A stretch of DNA of 64,000 nt, taken from assembly GCA_021324855.1 (NCBI GenBank), contig JAJPIG010000022.1, forward strand, positions 121,777 through 185,776, read 5' to 3'. Source of the DNA: Pseudomonadota bacterium. GTDB lineage: Bacteria; Desulfobacterota; Binatia; Binatales; Binataceae. Every line of letters begins with the position of its first letter. The first letter of the stretch is position 1. A program made the position numbers and the translations under genes. Below the pieces are notes generated by a model. The model ran no database searches. It had not been told where the DNA came from and saw only the letters and a program-made list of their open reading frames with translations. Below, piece by piece: positions 25,401 through 33,892 of the stretch.

Positions 25401-26468
25401 TCAGTACTTCGCGATCACCTCGCGGCTCAGCTCCTCGATCATCTCGCGCGAGTTGCCCGCAACCTGGAACCCGACCTGCTTCACGCCCAGCGCCTCCGCC
25501 GCGCGAATCCGCGCGATCACCTCGTCCGCGCTCCCGGTGCATGAGAAATTCCTCACCAGCTCCTCATCTACGAAGCGCTCTTCGCCGGGCTTCAAATAGA
25601 TCAGATGGCCTTCATGGACCTCCAGGTAGCGCCGGTCGGCCGGGGTCTTCATCTTTTCGACGTACTCCTCGCGATAACGTGTGAGCCGCTCGCCGAGCGG
25701 CGCTTCGAGCGCGCCGACCAGCCCGAGATTGCGCTCCCATAGCGCATGGAACAGCAGCACGACCGAAGGACCGACGCGCTCGAGCACGCGCGGTGAAACC
25801 GGCGACTCGCCCGGGCGCAACACGCATGCCGTGATCATCGAAACCGTCGGAATTTCCGCGGCATTGCGCCCGGCCTTCTTCGCGCCCTTTTCCAGCGCCT
25901 CGCGCCCCGCTTTCAATTGTCCGGGATCGATCGTCGGCGTGATCCAGCCGTCGGCGATTTCGCCGACCAGCTCTGTCACCTTCGGCCCCGAAGCCGCCAT
26001 GTAGATCGGGATCGGATCCTTGAGATTGATATAGCCGTGGTCGGGATGGACGAAGCGCATCCACCCGCGATGCTCGCCTTCCCGAAACGGCACTTCCTCG
26101 CGCGCCAGCAAACGCCGCGTCGTCTCGACGTAGCTCCTGAGCGTCGCGACCGGCAGCGGCGGCAGTCCCATAGTGTTGCGTCCGGTGAAGCCGCTGCCGA
26201 TGCCGAGGATCACCCGGCCCGGCGCTATCTGATTGATGGTCGCGATCGAATGCGCGGTCACCGGCGCGATGCGGCTCGACGGGATCGCGACCGCGGTGCC
26301 GAGCTTCATTTTTTTCGTATGCTCCGCCGCCAGCGCCATGCAGACGTAAACGTCGCTGTAGAGCAGTTGCGAATCGAAGAACCACGCGCTCGTGAAGCCG
26401 CAATCCTCGGCGATCACAAGGTCTTTCCAAGCCTCGGGAAACGGCGGGTAGACCAGTGCGAATTCCAT
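25401..26468 (-). CDS. LLM-class (luciferase-like, probably F420-dependent) oxidoreductase
   Basis: A 355-residue TIM-barrel protein of the bacterial luciferase/F420 superfamily: MEFALVYPPFPEAWKDLVIAEDCGFTSAWFFDSQ, GTAVAIPSSRIAPVTAHSIATINQIAPGRVILGIGSGFTGRNTMGL, and PIYMAASGPKVTELVGEIADGWI. These motifs are closest to F420-dependent reductases, though a flavin enzyme is possible. The ATG follows GGGGGAGCT. It lies 10 bp after a second, divergent LLM gene and upstream of the Rieske oxygenase. Confidence 0.85.
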   Translation of the reverse strand: MEFALVYPPFPEAWKDLVIAEDCGFTSAWFFDSQLLYSDVYVCMALAAEHTKKMKLGTAVAIPSSRIAPVTAHSIATINQIAPGRVILGIGSGFTGRNTMGLPPLPVATLRSYVETTRRLLAREEVPFREGEHRGWMRFVHPDHGYINLKDPIPIYMAASGPKVTELVGEIADGWITPTIDPGQLKAGREALEKGAKKAGRNAAEIPTVSMITACVLRPGESPVSPRVLERVGPSVVLLFHALWERNLGLVGALEAPLGERLTRYREEYVEKMKTPADRRYLEVHEGHLIYLKPGEERFVDEELVRNFSCTGSADEVIARIRAAEALGVKQVGFQVAGNSREMIEELSREVIAKY

Positions 26469-26478
26469 AGCTCCCCCT

Positions 26479-27558
26479 TCAACGGCGCGCGGCCAGCGCC
26501 GGCATCACCTTGCTCACGAACAGCTCCAGCGAGCCCATCGACTCCGCCGCTGTGAGACTGCCGAATTTCATGTTCATCAGGATGTAATTGAAGCCGGCCT
26601 CGGCGTGCTGATGCGCAATTTCGTCGAGCACGCGCTCCGCCGATCCCACGATCATCGCGCCCGCCTCGCGCATCACGTCGTACGGGATCGTCACGCGCAG
26701 ATCGCTCAGCCCGTAATCGTTGACCAGCTTATTGATGTTGCGCTCGTAAGTTTCATACGCGGCCCGCGCCGTGCTCTCCGCGCGGCGCTCGTTCTGATCG
26801 AGATACACAAAGCGCAGCGGGCCGATCTTCGGCTCCGCAATATGCGGCTGCAGGTTCTCCGGCGAGTTCGCATACTCGGCGCGCGTCCGCCGATACAGCT
26901 CGATCCAGCGCTTGAGCGCGGGCGTCGGTCCGCCGCTCCCGACGTTCATCCCGCGGCGCGCCGCGAACGCGATCGAATTGTCGTTGAGCGCGCCGTACCA
27001 CAGCCCCGGATACGGGCGTTGCATCGGCCGCAGGTCCATCACCGGGACATCGTCGAATCGGAAATGGGCGCCATGATGCTTCAATCGCTCGTGCGTGAGG
27101 CCCTTCAAAATCACTTCGAGCGATTCCTCGAAAATCTCGCGCGCCTCGAGCGTATTGATGCGGTAGAACTGATGCTCGTATACGTTGATGCCGCGGCCGA
27201 CACCGATCTCGAGGCGCCCGCCCGAAAGATTGTCGAGCATGCAGATTTCGTAAATCAGCCGCAGCGGATTGTAGAACGGCAGCAGGTAGACCATCGGGCC
27301 GAGCCGGATGCGCGAGGTTTCCCTCGCCAGCGCGGCAAGAAACAGCCCGGGCGACGGCGTCATCGAAAGCGGCGTCGCGTGATGCTCCGCGAGATGGTAG
27401 CCCCAGAAGCCGGCGCGCTCGGCCTCCTTGATAAACGCTATATGCTCGTTGTAGAGCACGTCGAGCGCGGGGCTGCCGCTCGATTTCTCGATATGGCTGA
27501 ACAATCCAAATTCCAGCTTCGCGCCGAACTCCAGCTTCGCGCCCACATGTTCGCTCAT
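26479..27558 (-). CDS. LLM-class flavin-dependent monooxygenase-like oxidoreductase
   Basis: A 359-residue luciferase-like protein: AERAGFWGYHLAEHHATPLSMTPSPGLFLAALARETSRIRLGPMVYLLPFYNPLRLIYEICMLDNLSGGRLEIGVGRG. The AEHH and GGRLEIGVGRG motifs are typical of flavin-dependent LLM monooxygenases. The N-terminus carries a tandem duplication, GAKLEF-GAKLEF, ahead of the usual start (FGLFSH). It is the first gene of the cluster running down to 22961. Confidence 0.85.
   Translation of the reverse strand: MSEHVGAKLEFGAKLEFGLFSHIEKSSGSPALDVLYNEHIAFIKEAERAGFWGYHLAEHHATPLSMTPSPGLFLAALARETSRIRLGPMVYLLPFYNPLRLIYEICMLDNLSGGRLEIGVGRGINVYEHQFYRINTLEAREIFEESLEVILKGLTHERLKHHGAHFRFDDVPVMDLRPMQRPYPGLWYGALNDNSIAFAARRGMNVGSGGPTPALKRWIELYRRTRAEYANSPENLQPHIAEPKIGPLRFVYLDQNERRAESTARAAYETYERNINKLVNDYGLSDLRVTIPYDVMREAGAMIVGSAERVLDEIAHQHAEAGFNYILMNMKFGSLTAAESMGSLELFVSKVMPALAARR
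27509..27544 (-). repeat. 18-bp tandem duplication in the N-terminus of an LLM gene
   Basis: Two near-identical 18-bp units (CGGCGCGAAGCTGGAATT and the copy before it, minus strand) encode GAKLEF twice. The copies differ at two bases, so the duplication is not brand new. It is in frame and only lengthens the extended N-terminus. Confidence 0.8.
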
Positions 27559-27775
27559 TTGCTCTTTATCCGCCTGTCAGTCTACCTGCCGCTTTCGTTA
27601 TAGCGGCACGAAGGCTGCATTCGTCAAGGCAGGCGCCGCTGGGCGAAGCCGCCGACTAGCTTGAGATGTACCGCAAGTTCTGAGACGAGCGGATGGAAAG
27701 TCTAGCTCGATATCTCGAAAAAACCGTTCCCAAGGTCGACAAAGACAAGAGGAGAAAGCGATAGGCGAGCACACC

Positions 27776-28005
27776 ATGAAAATCGCACGCAAATTCTCCG
27801 CGCCGCGTGAACGGGTCTTCGAGGCCTTCACGCACAAAAAAGCGCTTCAAGGCTGGTTCGGTCCCCAGGGCTTCACGGTTCCGAGCGTGGCCCTCGATCC
27901 GTGGCCCGGCGGGAGCTACCGAATCGAGATGCATTCGCCGAACGGTGGCAACACATCGTGGTCGGCGAGTATCGGGAGGTGCGTTCGATAAGTTACTGTC
28001 GATAA
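27776..28005 (+). pseudogene. Broken AHSA1/SRPBCC-family gene
   Basis: The first 58 or so codons are a good AHSA1 (activator of Hsp90 ATPase-like) start: MKIARKFSAPRERVFEAFTHKKALQGWFGPQGFTVPSVALDPWPGGSYRIEMHSP. The frame then derails after NGG. The third frame continues HIVVGEYREVR, exactly the next conserved block of the family, but soon meets a stop and the last half of the usual 150 residues is missing. So there is a frameshift near 27948 plus a downstream loss. Low-complexity sequence with no recognisable domain follows. Confidence 0.75.
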
Positions 28006-28105
28006 AGGAATCACTCAGCCTAATGCATATCAATCAGTTTTGTGCTTGTATCTGAAACGATTAACGGGTTATCGGAGCTAACGCTGTCCTCGGGGAAGGT
28101 GCGCG

Positions 28106-28531
28106 GTGACTCTGCTCAAGATGTACACCATTACGACAATCGTGCTGGCGCTTAAGATGGCGTCGCTTGCCATCGTGCAAGGGCGTAGCCGCGTCTCAAC
28201 CGGCATCTTCGTTAACCCCGAGGACGCGGTTACCTTTGGCGGCCGGGAAGCACCAGAAGAGGCGCCGGAGGTGCAGCGCGCCGCGCGTGCATGGCGCAAC
28301 GATCTTGAGAACATCCCGATTTTCCTGATTCTCGCGTGGATCTACGTCGCGGCCGGACTGTCACTGACCGCGTTCATCGTCTATTGCATCATTTTCATGG
28401 TTTGCCGCATCGGCCATACGATTTGTTACCTGAATTCGATTCAGCCGTGGCGTACGATTTTCTTCACCGTTGGCGCGCTCACGATGCTAGCGCTGATCGT
28501 CCATCTGTTCATCGGTGTCGTGCTGGCTTAG
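28106..28531 (+). CDS. MAPEG-family membrane protein
   Basis: A 141-residue protein with four membrane helices and the MAPEG signature APEVQRAARAWRNDLENIPIFLILAWIYV. The NDLEN block is the glutathione-contacting loop of microsomal GST and mPGES-1. It starts at a GTG after GGGGAAGG. It probably handles lipophilic electrophiles or peroxides with glutathione. The MsrA gene begins 40 bp later on the same strand, which fits an oxidative-damage theme. Confidence 0.85.
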   Translation: MTLLKMYTITTIVLALKMASLAIVQGRSRVSTGIFVNPEDAVTFGGREAPEEAPEVQRAARAWRNDLENIPIFLILAWIYVAAGLSLTAFIVYCIIFMVCRIGHTICYLNSIQPWRTIFFTVGALTMLALIVHLFIGVVLA

Positions 28532-28571
28532 GATCAAGGCAGTAACTGCACTGGTCGGCGGTTTGCGATGT

Positions 28572-29258
28572 ATGAGTTATCGAGCCAATCGGCTGCTTGT
28601 CTTTGTACTCTCTGCAATTGTCGGCGCGGGGTCGTTAGCCGTAGCGAGTGATGCGCCGAGGAAGGCCACGGCTCCGGCGACCGCGGTGTTTGCAGGTGGA
28701 TGTTTCTGGGGCGTCGACGGGATTTTCAAGCACGTCAAGGGCGTGACCGGGGTCGTCTCGGGATATGCCGGCGGAGAAGTTGCGAATCCCAGCTACGAGC
28801 AGGTCAGCACCGGCACGACCGGGCACGCCGAGTCGGTCGAGGTTACCTATGATCCGTCGAAGGTTACGTATCGCGACCTGCTGAAGGTTTTTTTCACGGT
28901 CGCCCATGATCCTACCGAACTGGATCGCCAGGGGCCCGACGAGGGCACGCAGTATCGTTCAGTCGTTTTCTATTCAGACCCGCAGCAGAAGAAGGCCGCC
29001 GAGAGTTACATCTCGCAGCTCGATCGCAGCAAGGCGTTTCCCGATCCGATCGTCACCCAGGTCGTGCCGCTCAAAGCCTTCTATCCCGCCGAAGCGTATC
29101 ACCAGAACTTCCTTGAGCGGCATCCTGACTATCCGTACATCGTGCACAACGATCTACCGAAGCTCACGAATCTCCGCGAAAAACTGCCGAATCTTTACAG
29201 CGCGACGCCGGCCGGGCTGCCGCCGAGCATCGCCGCCGGCGACAAAGCGACGGATTAA
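28572..29258 (+). CDS. msrA: Exported peptide methionine-S-sulfoxide reductase
   Basis: A 228-residue MsrA with the active-site block FAGGCFWGVDGIFKHVKGV and the following GYAGGEVANPSYEQVSTGTTGHAESVEVTYDP. The N-terminus (RLLVFVLSAIVGAGSLAVASD) is a signal peptide, so it repairs oxidised methionines outside the cytoplasm. ATG 28572 is chosen over the track's GTG, which lies inside MAPEG. Its stop directly abuts the stop of the convergent molybdopterin oxidoreductase gene, with no bases between. Confidence 0.92.
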   Translation: MSYRANRLLVFVLSAIVGAGSLAVASDAPRKATAPATAVFAGGCFWGVDGIFKHVKGVTGVVSGYAGGEVANPSYEQVSTGTTGHAESVEVTYDPSKVTYRDLLKVFFTVAHDPTELDRQGPDEGTQYRSVVFYSDPQQKKAAESYISQLDRSKAFPDPIVTQVVPLKAFYPAEAYHQNFLERHPDYPYIVHNDLPKLTNLREKLPNLYSATPAGLPPSIAAGDKATD

Positions 29259-31271
29259 TTAGGCGCGCGCAACTTCGACGAATGCATCGTAGCGCGCCGC
29301 GCCGCTTTGCGGGAATGCCGCGACAGCAGCATCGGGAACTGCGCGCGCCGAGCTGGTCAGCCGATTGATCCCGAGCCATCCGTCGCGCATCCACACCACA
29401 CCCGCCGGAATCCGATCGCTCAGTTTCGCGCGCGCCGTCATTTCGCCCCCACGGTTGAAAAGTCGCGCCGTGTCCCCGTCGGTAATCCCGCGATGGTTTG
29501 CATCGTCGGGATTGATCCACAGAATCGGCTCGGGGTCGGCCTTCGCCAGCGACGGCAGCGCCCGGCCATGATCGTAAAAGGCGTGGAAGTGCGTAAGGGT
29601 GCGGCCCTGGACGAATGCGAGCGGATACGTCGAGTCGCTTTGCGGCGGTTCGTAGATCGGCAACGGCGGCAGGCCCATCGCGCGCGCCCGTTCCGAGTAG
29701 AACTCGACCTTCCCCGATGGGGTCGGAAATTCGAGCGATGCATAGGCATGGCTCGAATTGACGGCGCGCCGGCTTCCGCCTGCGGCGCGCAGATCGCCAA
29801 TCTTCAGATGGCCGATCTGATCGTTATCGAGCATAGTCTCGACCAGGCCCTCGATCGATCCCCAGGGGAAGAAATCGTCGAGGCCGAGGCGCTTCGCAAG
29901 CCCGATGAAGATGCCGCCGATCGGGCGGGCCGCGCCGGGCGCATCGAGCGCTCGATCGATCAGATGAACATGCGTAGGGCCGAACTTGAGTCCGTTCTCT
30001 TCGAGCCAGGCGGTGCCGGGCAGCACGATGTCGGCGCACATCCGGGCCGTGTCGCTCATGAAAAGATCGGCGCAGACGATGAGCTTGACCCGGGTCAGCG
30101 CGCGTTCGAGCCGCGCGGTGTCGGCGAATGAGGAGAGCATGTTCGTGCCGGGCAGGATCAGCACGTCGATGTCACCGGCCTCCATCCGCGCCAGGATCGT
30201 ATCCATCTCGCCCGGCACGGCGGTTCCCGGCGCCTTGCGATCCGGCGGAATAATTCCGCCAAATGACGTGTACCAAACGCCCGCGCCGTGCCGCGGCCCC
30301 ATCCCGGCGCCCGGCCGTCCGAGATTTCCGGTCAGAGCGGGCAGGCACGAGATCGCGCGCGCCGCGTACCATTGATTGGCGGTTTTATTCATCGAGCTGC
30401 CGCCCAGAAGGAGCGTCGCGCGGCGCGAGGCCGCGTACTCGCGGGCGAACGCGACGATCGAATCGGCGGGAACGCCGGTCTCCGCTGCGGCCCACTCGGG
30501 CGTACATGCAGCGACCTGCTTCGCTAGTTCATCGAACCCGACCGTATAACGCGCGACGAACTCGCGATCGTGAAGTCCCTCGCCGATGATGACGTGCATC
30601 ATCGCCATCGCGAGCGCTGCATCGGTGCCCGGCCGCACGATGAAAAATTGATCGGCGTGATCGCAGGCTTCGCTGCGGCGCACCTCGATCGCGATCACGC
30701 GCGCGCCGCGCCGGCGCGCCGCCGTGAGTCGTGACGCAGTGGTCGGCTGGCTGGTGAGGTTCGCGCCCCAAAGAACGATCAGTTCGGCGCTCTCCGCGAG
30801 ATCGTCGGCGGAATTGACCGATGGCAGTCCTGTCAGCCAGACGCCGAAGCCGCCGAGCCCCCAGCACACGATTGACGGAATCCACCACTGCGCTCCGAGC
30901 AAATTGGCGAACCGCCACGCGAGCAGCATGTTGATCACGTTGACGATCGCTCCGTGCCCGGCCCAGATCGCAGTGCGATAGGGCGGCGCGGAACGAATCG
31001 CTTCCGCGATTCGATCCAGCGCGGCGTCCCAGCTCACATCGCGCCAATCATCTGAATTTCTCTGCTCGCGAATCCGCGGCTGGAGCAGGCGGCGCGGATT
31101 GTCGATGATCTCGGCCGCCGCATGGCCCCGCATACAGAGAAAGCCCCGGCTCTCGGGATTGTCCGGATTGCCGCGGATGCGCGTGACGCGTCCGTCTTCC
31201 ACGTCGACCAGCATCCCGCACACGGTCGGCAGGCAATTCATCGGACACATCGTGCGAATAGTCTGTATCAC
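29259..31271 (-). CDS. Molybdopterin-dependent oxidoreductase (DMSO reductase family)
   Basis: A 670-residue catalytic-type subunit. The N-terminal iron-sulfur motif reads MCPMNCLPTVCG with GFLCMRG further on, then the MopB fold (LVVLWGANL-like region, GSSMNKTANQWYAARAI, DVLILPGTNMLSSFADTARL). The C-terminal MGD-binding domain has LAFVQGRTLTHFHAFYD and WINPDDANHRGITDGD. The track ORF begins far upstream; the GTG at 31271 has a perfect AGGAGG before it and is preferred. No electron-transfer or membrane subunit is adjacent. An amidohydrolase lies 38 bp upstream. Substrate unknown. Confidence 0.85.
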   Translation of the reverse strand: MIQTIRTMCPMNCLPTVCGMLVDVEDGRVTRIRGNPDNPESRGFLCMRGHAAAEIIDNPRRLLQPRIREQRNSDDWRDVSWDAALDRIAEAIRSAPPYRTAIWAGHGAIVNVINMLLAWRFANLLGAQWWIPSIVCWGLGGFGVWLTGLPSVNSADDLAESAELIVLWGANLTSQPTTASRLTAARRRGARVIAIEVRRSEACDHADQFFIVRPGTDAALAMAMMHVIIGEGLHDREFVARYTVGFDELAKQVAACTPEWAAAETGVPADSIVAFAREYAASRRATLLLGGSSMNKTANQWYAARAISCLPALTGNLGRPGAGMGPRHGAGVWYTSFGGIIPPDRKAPGTAVPGEMDTILARMEAGDIDVLILPGTNMLSSFADTARLERALTRVKLIVCADLFMSDTARMCADIVLPGTAWLEENGLKFGPTHVHLIDRALDAPGAARPIGGIFIGLAKRLGLDDFFPWGSIEGLVETMLDNDQIGHLKIGDLRAAGGSRRAVNSSHAYASLEFPTPSGKVEFYSERARAMGLPPLPIYEPPQSDSTYPLAFVQGRTLTHFHAFYDHGRALPSLAKADPEPILWINPDDANHRGITDGDTARLFNRGGEMTARAKLSDRIPAGVVWMRDGWLGINRLTSSARAVPDAAVAAFPQSGAARYDAFVEVARA

Positions 31272-31309
31272 CCTGATGCCTCCTACGGTCGCGGGCGGCG
31301 CATTAGGCG

Positions 31310-32329
31310 TTATGCGGCTGCGCTCGCGGGCGCGCGCTTCACGCGAGCGAGCGCGGCCGCGGCGTTGCTGTCGAGAATCGCGTGCTTGTCGGCCTCGCTG
31401 ATGCGCGCCTCGGCGATCGCGTCGCGCGACCATTTCATCCCGAAATCGGTGCCGTCGGAGCCGAGCACGATCCGATCCGCGCCATAGACTTCCACCGCAC
31501 GCTCGATCGATCGCGCGCCGAACGAGTTGCAATCGACCATCACGCGCGCCGCGCGAATCCGGCGCGACGGCAGCTCGTCGCCCGGACGATCGACGAGTAT
31601 CCGATGGTCCAGGCGCTCGACCTCGAACGGCAGATTGCCGCCGAGGTTGTGGCTGAGCACGGTGACGTTCGGATACTCCTCGAGAAAATCGCTCATACAG
31701 AAGGTGATCATGTTCGAAGAGAGACGGGCCTGCATATCGAGCGTGCCGATCCGGGCATGGGCATTGTCGGTGATGTCCGCATGCGGCGCGTCGGGATCGT
31801 CGACAAGCTTTCCGTAGTGAATCAGCAGGATCGAGTTGCGGCGGTTAGCCGCGCTGAAAATCGGGCGAAAACGCTCGGCGCGCCTCAGCGTAAGGAAGCC
31901 GTCGCCAGGCAGCAGCGCCCCGACCATTCCCGGCAAGTCGCTGGCGCGTTCGAACTCGGAGAGCATCGCTTCCAGGTCGGCGCCCGGAAGCGCGGCGAGC
32001 CCGGAGAAGCGCTCCGGATGAGCCGCGCATACTTCGGAGATCGCGTCGTTGTAGAGGCGGCAAAGCTCGATCGAGTCGGCGAGCGGCAGGGTTTCAACGC
32101 CATACACGGTCGAGAGCGACAGCACGCCGTGGGTGATTCCGTTGCGCTCCATACTGTCGAGCCGTGTCGCCAAATCGTCGAAGCCTTTCGGCACACGCAG
32201 CGACGGCAGCTCGCAATCGATGAACTCCTGGCCGTCGTTGGTCAGTCCGATGCGTGGCGGTGCGGTCCGCTTGCGCAGGACATCGGCGAGCGCCTTGGGA
32301 ATCCAATGAGCGTGCATATCGATTGGCAT
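31310..32329 (-). CDS. Amidohydrolase family 2 (ACMSD-like) protein
   Basis: A 339-residue TIM-barrel metal enzyme. Metal ligands are visible as MHAHW near the start, His in ILLIHYGK, His in VLSHNLGGNLPFEVERL and Asp in VLGSDGTDFGMKW. This pattern fits the ACMSD/decarboxylase branch, which often removes CO2 from aromatic acids or ring-fission products. It precedes the molybdopterin oxidoreductase and follows an MFS transporter, so the three may import and process one compound. Confidence 0.84.
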   Translation of the reverse strand: MPIDMHAHWIPKALADVLRKRTAPPRIGLTNDGQEFIDCELPSLRVPKGFDDLATRLDSMERNGITHGVLSLSTVYGVETLPLADSIELCRLYNDAISEVCAAHPERFSGLAALPGADLEAMLSEFERASDLPGMVGALLPGDGFLTLRRAERFRPIFSAANRRNSILLIHYGKLVDDPDAPHADITDNAHARIGTLDMQARLSSNMITFCMSDFLEEYPNVTVLSHNLGGNLPFEVERLDHRILVDRPGDELPSRRIRAARVMVDCNSFGARSIERAVEVYGADRIVLGSDGTDFGMKWSRDAIAEARISEADKHAILDSNAAAALARVKRAPASAAA

Positions 32330-32445
32330 AGCGGGTTAACGGCCGTCGGCCGCCCTCATCGTAATTCGTCGCCGGAAGATGGCGACTGTTGGCTGGTGAT
32401 AGTTGTCGCCAATACCGCGATGGTCGTCAACCGGGAAAAACGCCG

Positions 32446-33735
32446 TCAGATTCGCTGTTCGCCGCTGGCCATTGCGACGTAGCAGACCAGACCGGCTGTA
32501 TAGACCATCGCGGTCAAATAAAAGATCGCGGAAAATGAGCCGGTCCGCTGCAGGATAAAGCCGGTCGCGGCTACGCCGATGATTCCCGGAATGGTCGCAA
32601 ACGTGTTCGAAAGGCCCATCAGGATCCCGGCATAGCGCGGTGCGACATCGAGATGATTCACGGCGAAGGCGCCCGAGCCCAGCGCCGAGCCTCCAATCGA
32701 AAGCGTCACAAGCAGGACCGCGACCCCCGCCGACGTCGCCATCGGCAGTGCGAGCAGCGGAAGCGCGCCCAGGAAAAACGCGCTGCCCTGCAAAACCTTC
32801 CGCACGGCGGTTAGACTCATCCCGCGCTTCTGAAGCGTATCGGCAAGCCATCCGGCAACGTTCTGCATCGAAAATGCGACCGCGTAAGGAATTACCGAAA
32901 GCTCGCCGAGCCGCGTCATCGGAACGTGAAAGTTATGGGAGAGATAGCTAGGCAGCCAGAGCAGCAGGATGTAGAAGCCGAAATTGTTGCAAAGATGCGC
33001 GATGACGATCGCCCAGACTGCGGGCTCGCTCAGGATTGCGACCCACGGAATCGATGGAGCGAGTGAGATCTCGGGCCGTCCCGCCGCGATCGTCGCCATC
33101 TCGCCCGTGGTCATCCCCGGGCATTCCTCGGGTGAATCGGCGGCCTTCAACTGCCATGCGACGAGCCAGAGCAGGCCAAGCGCACCGGATATGTAGAACA
33201 CGGCGGGCCATCCGAAGGCGAGCACGATTGCTGGGCTTACCAGCAGCGCGACCATCGTACCGAGGGTCACGCCGCTGAAATGAAATGAGATCGCACGCGC
33301 CCGCTCCGTGACCAGCGTCCAGCGCGCGGCGACGCTATGCACGGCCGGAAAGTTGAGGGCCTCGCCGACGCCGAGCATCGCGCGTGTCGCGAGCAAAACG
33401 CCGAATGAAATCGACGCCGCCGGCGGCGTGAGCGCGGTCGCCAGCGACCAAATCGCCACACCCGCCATCAGGACGCGCTTGCCGCCGAAGCGATCGGCGA
33501 GCCATCCGCCTAGCATCTGCAGCCAGATATAGCCCCAGAAAAATGCCGAGAGGATGAGGCCGCGCGCGGCGTCGTCGTAGCCCTTGTCGCGGGCGAGCGG
33601 GATGATCGCGATCGAGATATTGACGCGGTCGATGTAGCAAAGCGCGGTGCCGAGGGCGAATAGCAGAATGACGGTGTAGCGTCGCGGCCATCGCGCGGTC
33701 TGCGGCGCGTCGAAAATAATCGATGAAGTCGCCAT
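32446..33735 (-). CDS. MFS transporter, organic anion (ACS family)-like
   Basis: A 429-residue protein with 12 membrane segments. The loop 2-3 motif is GGWLADRFGGKRVLMAG and the start is YTVILLFALGTALCYIDRVNISIAI, typical of the anion:cation symporter branch that carries carboxylates. ATG 33735 is chosen since the extra track residues are polar and out of family. It lies between a DUF1329 gene (157 bp upstream) and the amidohydrolase (116 bp downstream). Confidence 0.85.
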   Translation of the reverse strand: MATSSIIFDAPQTARWPRRYTVILLFALGTALCYIDRVNISIAIIPLARDKGYDDAARGLILSAFFWGYIWLQMLGGWLADRFGGKRVLMAGVAIWSLATALTPPAASISFGVLLATRAMLGVGEALNFPAVHSVAARWTLVTERARAISFHFSGVTLGTMVALLVSPAIVLAFGWPAVFYISGALGLLWLVAWQLKAADSPEECPGMTTGEMATIAAGRPEISLAPSIPWVAILSEPAVWAIVIAHLCNNFGFYILLLWLPSYLSHNFHVPMTRLGELSVIPYAVAFSMQNVAGWLADTLQKRGMSLTAVRKVLQGSAFFLGALPLLALPMATSAGVAVLLVTLSIGGSALGSGAFAVNHLDVAPRYAGILMGLSNTFATIPGIIGVAATGFILQRTGSFSAIFYLTAMVYTAGLVCYVAMASGEQRI

Positions 33736-33892
33736 CGGTCGCCCGGGGGTGATGCGGCAGGATAATGGCGACGCGGCGAGCTTGGCAATCCCGGATGACG
33801 GGCCAGCGAGCCCGCGGCGGTTCAAAAGTGCAAGGCTCGGCGGCGCAATCTGCGCGGCCGAGCCCTGCGTGATTCACTATGCGCCGGAGCGC

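Noticed and set aside
27688-27763. A short frame (MESLARYLEKTVPKVDKDKRRKR) before the AHSA1 remnant as a regulator gene
   Set aside because: It is only about 23 codons, has no family signal and shows no ribosome site.
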